A DNA stretch of 64,000 bases from Spiro-02 sp034114085 (lineage in GTDB: Bacteria; Spirochaetota; Spirochaetia; Sphaerochaetales; Sphaerochaetaceae): positions 62,001-126,000 of the forward strand of contig JAXEWB010000011.1 in NCBI GenBank assembly GCA_034114085.1. Direction: 5' to 3'. The notes beneath the pieces were generated by a model. That model did not search any database and was not told the DNA's origin. It saw only the letters and a list, made by a program, of their open reading frames with translations. Position numbers and translations under genes: made by a program. Of the stretch, positions 60,123-64,000 are shown in pieces. The stretch's first letter is position 1. Each line of letters begins with the position of its first letter.

Positions 60123-61036
60123 ATGGAACGAATCATACTAGACGTAGACCCGGGCACGACGATGCCGTAGCACTCGTACTGGCGGCAGGCTCACCGCAGA
60201 TACAGATAGAAGGGGTCGTGGCTGTCGCAGGAAACCAGGTCAGGCGCAAGACACTGGAGAATACACTGAACGTTTGCGACTATCTTGGAATTGACGCACC
60301 GGTTTTTCCCGGGATGGACCGACCCATCGTCAGGGAACAGGTAACGGCTGGGGACATCCATGGCGAGACAGGTTTGGACGGCCCGGTGTTCCCGCCGAGG
60401 AAGAAACAGGCGGAACGGGGGTACGGAGTACAGTTCATCATCGATACGGTTCTGGCGAATCCGCATGAAATAACGCTCGTTCCGACAGGGCCGCTGACTG
60501 ATATCGCGATGGCGATCCGGCTGGAGCCGAAAGTAGCGGAACTGGTAAAACAGATAGTGTTCATGGGAGGCTCGACAGGCGAAGGCAATGTCACGTATTC
60601 CGCTGAATTCAATATCTATGCGGATCCGGAGGCAGCTCAGATCGTATGCACGTGTGGAGCACCGCTTGTCATGATGGGGCTTGACGTGACATTGCAGGTC
60701 ATGCTTACCGACGAACGGCTGGATGGATACAGAAAATTTCAGGGCAAAGCCGCAAAAATGTTCTGCGCAAGCATGGACAACTACATGGCCAGCTGCCGTA
60801 GGCATGGACACGACTATCCGGCGATGCATGACCCTTGTTGCGTCGCCTACCTGATTGACCCAGGCATGTTCGTCTGTGAAAGGCGCGAACTCCTGATTGA
60901 ACTACGGGGGACCCATACCTATGGAAGAACCGTGGCCGGACCATACTTGCAAGACGGTGGGGTTTTGATAGCGAAAAAAACAGAACCGGAGAAATTCTGG
61001 AAGTTGATGGACATGGCCTTCGGAAGGCTCCTGTAG
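60123..61036 (+). pseudogene. Inosine-uridine preferring nucleoside hydrolase, frameshifted in the active site
   Basis: Hydrolyses nucleosides to ribose and base; ~304 residues. The ATG at 60123 (GAGGTGGAAG upstream) gives MERIILDVDPG, then the frame shifts: expected DVDPGHDDA needs one more base. The rest, HDDAVALVLAAG, VFPGMDRP, LTLVPTGPLTDIA, MGGS...AEFNIYADPEAA and HDPCCVAYL, is in the other frame to 61036. One base is missing near 60154-60156, just where the catalytic Asp pair should be, so the protein is inactive if the reading is true. It could be a sequencing error. It lies 22 bases after a palindromic repeat and near the NCS2 permease gene. Confidence 0.8.
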
Positions 61037-61134
61037 TTTAGCCTGCAACGGGCATATGCTCCTGTGGATACCAGACAATACTGACAACGCTATCGCTGAC
61101 GGCCCCATCCATCAGTAATTTTGAGTTGTTTTTT

Positions 61135-61599
61135 CTATAGCCTTCGTATCGGAAAGAACATATAGCCCGTTCCTGTCATTGGACACGTAAAATCATGAAC
61201 GGCACCGGCAAGAGAAAAACCGTTGTGAGCCAAGTACTGGAGCATGGTCGGAAACGTGTCAGGGCCTTCGTTGACTACGCAAAGATATTCATACGAGGGA
61301 ACCGTCCACTTCACCCAGTCCTTGGGAGGAAGCGCATCGTCCATAACCTCCACTCCGGCAAGATACAAGCCCTTGCTGAAACCATCCTCCCAAGGAAGGA
61401 AAGAACGGCTGAAATCGGACATCGCACCCCATATCCCCAGAATGTTTCCATTGGCGTCCCGTTTTGCAAGACGGGCGACTTCAGAGAAATGGGCGTTTGC
61501 TTCCTGCCGGAGCCGTTGGATAAAACCTTCACCATCAAACGTCGAACCTTCCTTGCCGATTACAGAAAACGTCTCTTTGACACAAATGTTGATTTTCAT
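61135..61599 (-). CDS. GyrI-like/AraC effector-binding-domain protein
   Basis: 154 residues. The stand-alone small-molecule-binding fold of the SOUL/GyrI-like superfamily is indicated by KDWVKWTVPSYEYLCVVNEG and a two-repeat layout, similar to YdeE and Rob C-termini. No DNA-binding domain is attached. The start is the ATG at 61599, with a weak GGGG upstream. It follows a flavin-linked protein gene on the same strand by 13 bases. Confidence 0.75.
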   Translation of the reverse strand: MKINICVKETFSVIGKEGSTFDGEGFIQRLRQEANAHFSEVARLAKRDANGNILGIWGAMSDFSRSFLPWEDGFSKGLYLAGVEVMDDALPPKDWVKWTVPSYEYLCVVNEGPDTFPTMLQYLAHNGFSLAGAVHDFTCPMTGTGYMFFPIRRL

Positions 61600-61612
61600 A
61601 TTCCCCAGCCTT

Positions 61613-62071
61613 TCATCGTCCGACATACGGTTTTTTTTCATACTCTTGGGCCATAAAGTCAAAGCGCTCAACGTACGGAATGCCGTCCTCGTATATCCAT
61701 CGCTGTATGAACGTCGGAGAAACAGCAAACAAGCGTTCGTCCGACAAGCCGGAATAAGCCGTAAAAGAACCGGGGAAGCAGGAAGCGAAACGTCGGCGGA
61801 ACAATTCATGATCCACAGGACGTCCAAGTTCCTCGCACAGGCCTTCAACCTGTAGGTTGTTGATGCACAGCGCGACACGCGGGTTGCCCACAAGCTGGCG
61901 ATACTTGCGCATGGTGCGGTCGGTCTGGAAATAAAACCGACCGTCCTCCAGAATGATGCTCATCATCCTCGCGCTGACATGATCGCCGAGACTCGTTGAA
62001 AGCACCATATGCATGTGATTCCCGATCTCATGAAACAGACCTCCACACATCGTGCGAAAATCATCAGACAT
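61613..62071 (-). CDS. Pyridoxamine 5'-phosphate oxidase-related flavoprotein
   Basis: 152 residues. The split-barrel FMN-binding pattern is MVLSTSLGDHVSARMMSIILEDGRFYFQTDRTMRKYRQLVGNPRVALCINNLQVEG, seen in many small PPOX-family proteins with reduced-flavin or F420 activities. GAGGGGG precedes the ATG. Substrate unknown. It probably forms an operon with the downstream GyrI-like gene. Confidence 0.88.
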   Translation of the reverse strand: MSDDFRTMCGGLFHEIGNHMHMVLSTSLGDHVSARMMSIILEDGRFYFQTDRTMRKYRQLVGNPRVALCINNLQVEGLCEELGRPVDHELFRRRFASCFPGSFTAYSGLSDERLFAVSPTFIQRWIYEDGIPYVERFDFMAQEYEKKPYVGR

Positions 62072-62239
62072 ATCGCCCCCTCATATCCTTGCCGCCAATA
62101 GTACTTGAACAATCTTGTTCCGCTGACCGGAACGGCTGGAAGATACAGCAACGAACTTCCGGCTGATATCCCGAACACATGCACGCCATGAAAAACCAAG
62201 GCCAGGTGCCGGATAGCACACTACACAAATGCCCAACGA

Positions 62240-62908
62240 TCAGGCCCAATGGAACATATCCTTACCAGCGCCGACTTCAAAATGATACTTGACGATGCCG
62301 AGGTCAATCATGGAATAAGCTCCGCCGGTACTTTCCGCCACGACCGCGCCTTTGTCGGCAAGTGAAAAACGGAATTTCTGCTGGTTGACCGCGGTAGGCG
62401 CGAGCAACGCGGTATCCATTCCTCTGCGAAACCAGTCAGGCATCACGCCATCCACCTTGTAAAGCCGCTCCATCGGCTTGCTTTTATGAGGCACCCCTTG
62501 TGTAACGCCATAACCAAGGGCAATTACGCAAACCAACTTATCGCCCGGTACTACAAGCTTCTTAGGCCGGCTCCTGCTGAACGTCAAGGCAACCCAGCAG
62601 GTATTCAATCCTAGCATCTGGGCTTTGAGGACGAGTCTTTCACCATAGTAGCCCGCCTTTTCATCAAGATCGGCGTTTTTTGGCCCGATCATCACAAGAT
62701 AATTCCTGACATCGCTGAATTTCCCGTAATGCGCCATCATTCCGCCAAAAGCCTCAGGCTCATCGGTCATCAACTGGATGCGCAGATCGCCAGCAGCGTT
62801 GCAGGCATCGATTTCTGCTTGAAGCGTCTTCCGAAGATCATCGGGAATCGGCCGGTCGTCATAGCTTCTGACTGAATGCCTGTCCCGCATCGCTGTAAAA
62901 ATGTCCAC
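62240..62908 (-). CDS. Nitroreductase-family protein
   Basis: 222 residues of FMN-dependent nitroreductase fold. MRDRHSVRSYDDRPIPDDL carries the FMN-binding Arg/Ser at its start and APTAVNQQKFRFSL and MIDLGIVKYHFEVG follow, the last like that of small nitroreductase domains. AAGGAGG is upstream of the ATG. The reductant and natural substrate are unknown; members reduce nitro compounds, quinones or flavin. Confidence 0.9.
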   Translation of the reverse strand: MDIFTAMRDRHSVRSYDDRPIPDDLRKTLQAEIDACNAAGDLRIQLMTDEPEAFGGMMAHYGKFSDVRNYLVMIGPKNADLDEKAGYYGERLVLKAQMLGLNTCWVALTFSRSRPKKLVVPGDKLVCVIALGYGVTQGVPHKSKPMERLYKVDGVMPDWFRRGMDTALLAPTAVNQQKFRFSLADKGAVVAESTGGAYSMIDLGIVKYHFEVGAGKDMFHWA

Positions 62909-62992
62909 GACTGCCCTCCTTGAACACTTTTCGATTTAATACCTGTGACTGCGCGCCCTAACACAGCGAAAACCGCCACAGGGAACCGTCAT

Positions 62993-63496
62993 CTAGAGGT
63001 AGAGATTCATATAGTCCGCATCGAAATACGCACCGTCGATCTTGAAGAATTTCCTGTACACACCGAAGGTTTCAAATCCGAACTTCCTGTAGAGGGAAAT
63101 CGCCCGCTTATTGTCCGAACGAACTTCCAGGGAGACGACCTCAACCTGAGCGGAATTTTTCGCAAAATCAACCAAGGCGTTCATCAATTGAGTGCCGATA
63201 CCTTTGCCCCACCACGCTTTTCTGACGCTGACCGCCAGCTCTCCCCTATGGGCGAATCGACGGGAAAAGCTGGACAACTGACCGGTGCCGACCAATACAA
63301 GGCCATCGTATGCCACCAGCATCACGGATCTTCCGTCGGCAGCGATTGTACTGATGAACTTCCGCTCCTGTTCGACCGACAAAGACAGTCCATTACCGTC
63401 AAATGACAGATTGCCAGTTTCACCGCCGACAATCCGCGTATACTCCAGCAAGGCTTCAGCGTCATCAGGCGTCGCTTCCCTGATTGTCAATTCCAT
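62993..63496 (-). CDS. GNAT-family acetyltransferase
   Basis: 167 residues. The acetyl-CoA motif is VRKAWWGKGIGTQLMNALVDFA, then VVSLEVRSDNKRAISLYRKFGFETFGVYRKFFKIDG, resembling PhnO/RimI-type acetyltransferases. The start MELTIREATPDDAEALLEY is standard. Substrate unknown. It is followed (upstream in transcription) by a SnoaL-like gene 28 bases away. Confidence 0.9.
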   Translation of the reverse strand: MELTIREATPDDAEALLEYTRIVGGETGNLSFDGNGLSLSVEQERKFISTIAADGRSVMLVAYDGLVLVGTGQLSSFSRRFAHRGELAVSVRKAWWGKGIGTQLMNALVDFAKNSAQVEVVSLEVRSDNKRAISLYRKFGFETFGVYRKFFKIDGAYFDADYMNLYL

Positions 63497-63524
63497 AGTC
63501 TTTCCTTAAGTTTTTTCAGCCACA

Positions 63525-63920
63525 TCAACCAATGGCTCTTCCGATATGCTTGTCCAGTCTCCATTGCGGGGTGGAGCCATCGTCGCCCCAGTACTCGTCG
63601 ATCCTCAGGATTTTCCCGTTTTCATCCAAGGAGATGAATGATACGACATGAAACGACGACTCATCGTCTTTCGCCCGGACATGAGTCGCCGTTACGGCCA
63701 CCCCTCTGCCGCAGAATTCGATTCGCTCCACCTCTCCAACCCAATTCCCCGGATATTCACAGTTCGCCCGAACGAACTCATCTACGGAGAATTCTTCATC
63801 CGTATTATGCCATCTGATACATGCTCCCGGGAGAAAGTAGGTTCTCAACGCAGTCGCGTTCTGGTCGGCTACCGCCCGCCAATACGATCGAAGCACACCT
63901 TCCAACGCATCCGTCGTCAT
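63525..63920 (-). CDS. SnoaL/NTF2-like protein
   Basis: 131 residues. LRSYWRAVADQNATALRTYFLPGACIRWHNTDEEFSVDEFVRANCEYPGNW and the C-terminal DENGKILRIDEYWGDDG fit the NTF2-like fold of SnoaL-type proteins. It could be a small isomerase or a binding protein. The ATG at 63920 has GAGGAGG five bases upstream; the frame to 63959 is not needed. Confidence 0.85.
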   Translation of the reverse strand: MTTDALEGVLRSYWRAVADQNATALRTYFLPGACIRWHNTDEEFSVDEFVRANCEYPGNWVGEVERIEFCGRGVAVTATHVRAKDDESSFHVVSFISLDENGKILRIDEYWGDDGSTPQWRLDKHIGRAIG

Positions 63921-64000
63921 CGACGCCTCCTCTATGCCACCTGCCAGCATCAACGTCACAAAAAGCGTTTTGCAGTTTCCGCATTATAGAACATTATGAT

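Noticed and set aside
59794..60170. Several short frames in the palindromic repeat region
   Set aside because: They follow the repeats in all frames and overlap the start of the nucleoside hydrolase.

Overview
The window reads as chromosome of a free-living or gut-type bacterium with mid-range GC, dense polycistronic operons with 4-base stop/start overlaps, relaxed lipoboxes, many carbohydrate-type ABC transporters and LacI regulators, a btu operon under a B12 riboswitch, and several long-tailed housekeeping enzymes. My best guess is a Sphaerochaeta/Treponema-like spirochaete; this is inferred from protein style and gene content only, with no rRNA or other diagnostic marker in view. There is no prophage, intact insertion sequence or CRISPR array.

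Layout. 1-4.7 kb: mutS2 (partial), rsgA and two coupled membrane diguanylate cyclases (minus). 4.8-8.7 kb (plus): iron alcohol dehydrogenase, Cys-rich pentapeptide-repeat protein, metallo-beta-lactamase-fold hydrolase, ferredoxin-tailed aldo/keto reductase. 8.9-12.8 kb (minus): Fpg/Nei-like protein and the cmpB-like/yggS/hypothetical/rluD operon. 12.8-13.8 kb: dispersed repeat, 20-bp minisatellite and tRNA-Val. 13.8-22.7 kb: a seven-gene minus-strand operon (PHP phosphoesterase, 2H-phosphoesterase/5'-nucleotidase fusion, ABC ATPase, two permeases, solute-binding protein, HAD phosphatase) with a divergent LacI regulator. 22.7-27.5 kb (minus): CE7 esterase, IMP dehydrogenase, GH13 amylase. 28-34.5 kb (plus): malE-F-G-like transporter, LacI regulator, malQ. 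34.5-38.5 kb: ACT and GNAT proteins, adk, long uracil phosphoribosyltransferase, TPR lipoprotein. 38.5-42.8 kb (minus): tartrate-dehydratase cluster with DASS transporter and two GntR regulators. 42.8-44.7 kb: rnhA and a tail-anchored protein. 45.2-48.4 kb: cobalamin riboswitch and btuFCD. 48.7-52.5 kb: ppiC, 102-bp repeats, plsC, membrane protein, Vat/CatB-type acetyltransferase behind a leader peptide, CYTH protein. 53-64 kb: membrane protein, S41 peptidase, SSAT-like GNAT, msrA-msrB-nitrilase operon, NCS2 permease, repeats, a frameshifted nucleoside hydrolase, and small enzymes.

How the parts fit. Glucan use is covered by MalEFG-type uptake (no ATPase gene of its own here), amylase and MalQ, with an ACCGGT-centred LacI-type operator on the malE promoter. 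Nucleotide and base salvage is strongly represented (guaB, adk, UPRTase, NCS2 permease, nucleoside hydrolase remnant). The operon at 13.8-21.5 kb couples one importer to three different phosphoesterase-type proteins with four catalytic modules, and is the best candidate for an undescribed system: uptake and intracellular dismantling of a cyclic or diesterified organophosphate. Two other themes stand out: several genes appear to have leaderless transcripts (a good promoter whose -10 lies 6-7 nt from the ATG, no Shine-Dalgarno), and the Vat/CatB-like acetyltransferase is preceded by a 15-codon leader whose RNA can pair with the first codons of the gene, resembling drug-inducible translational attenuation.
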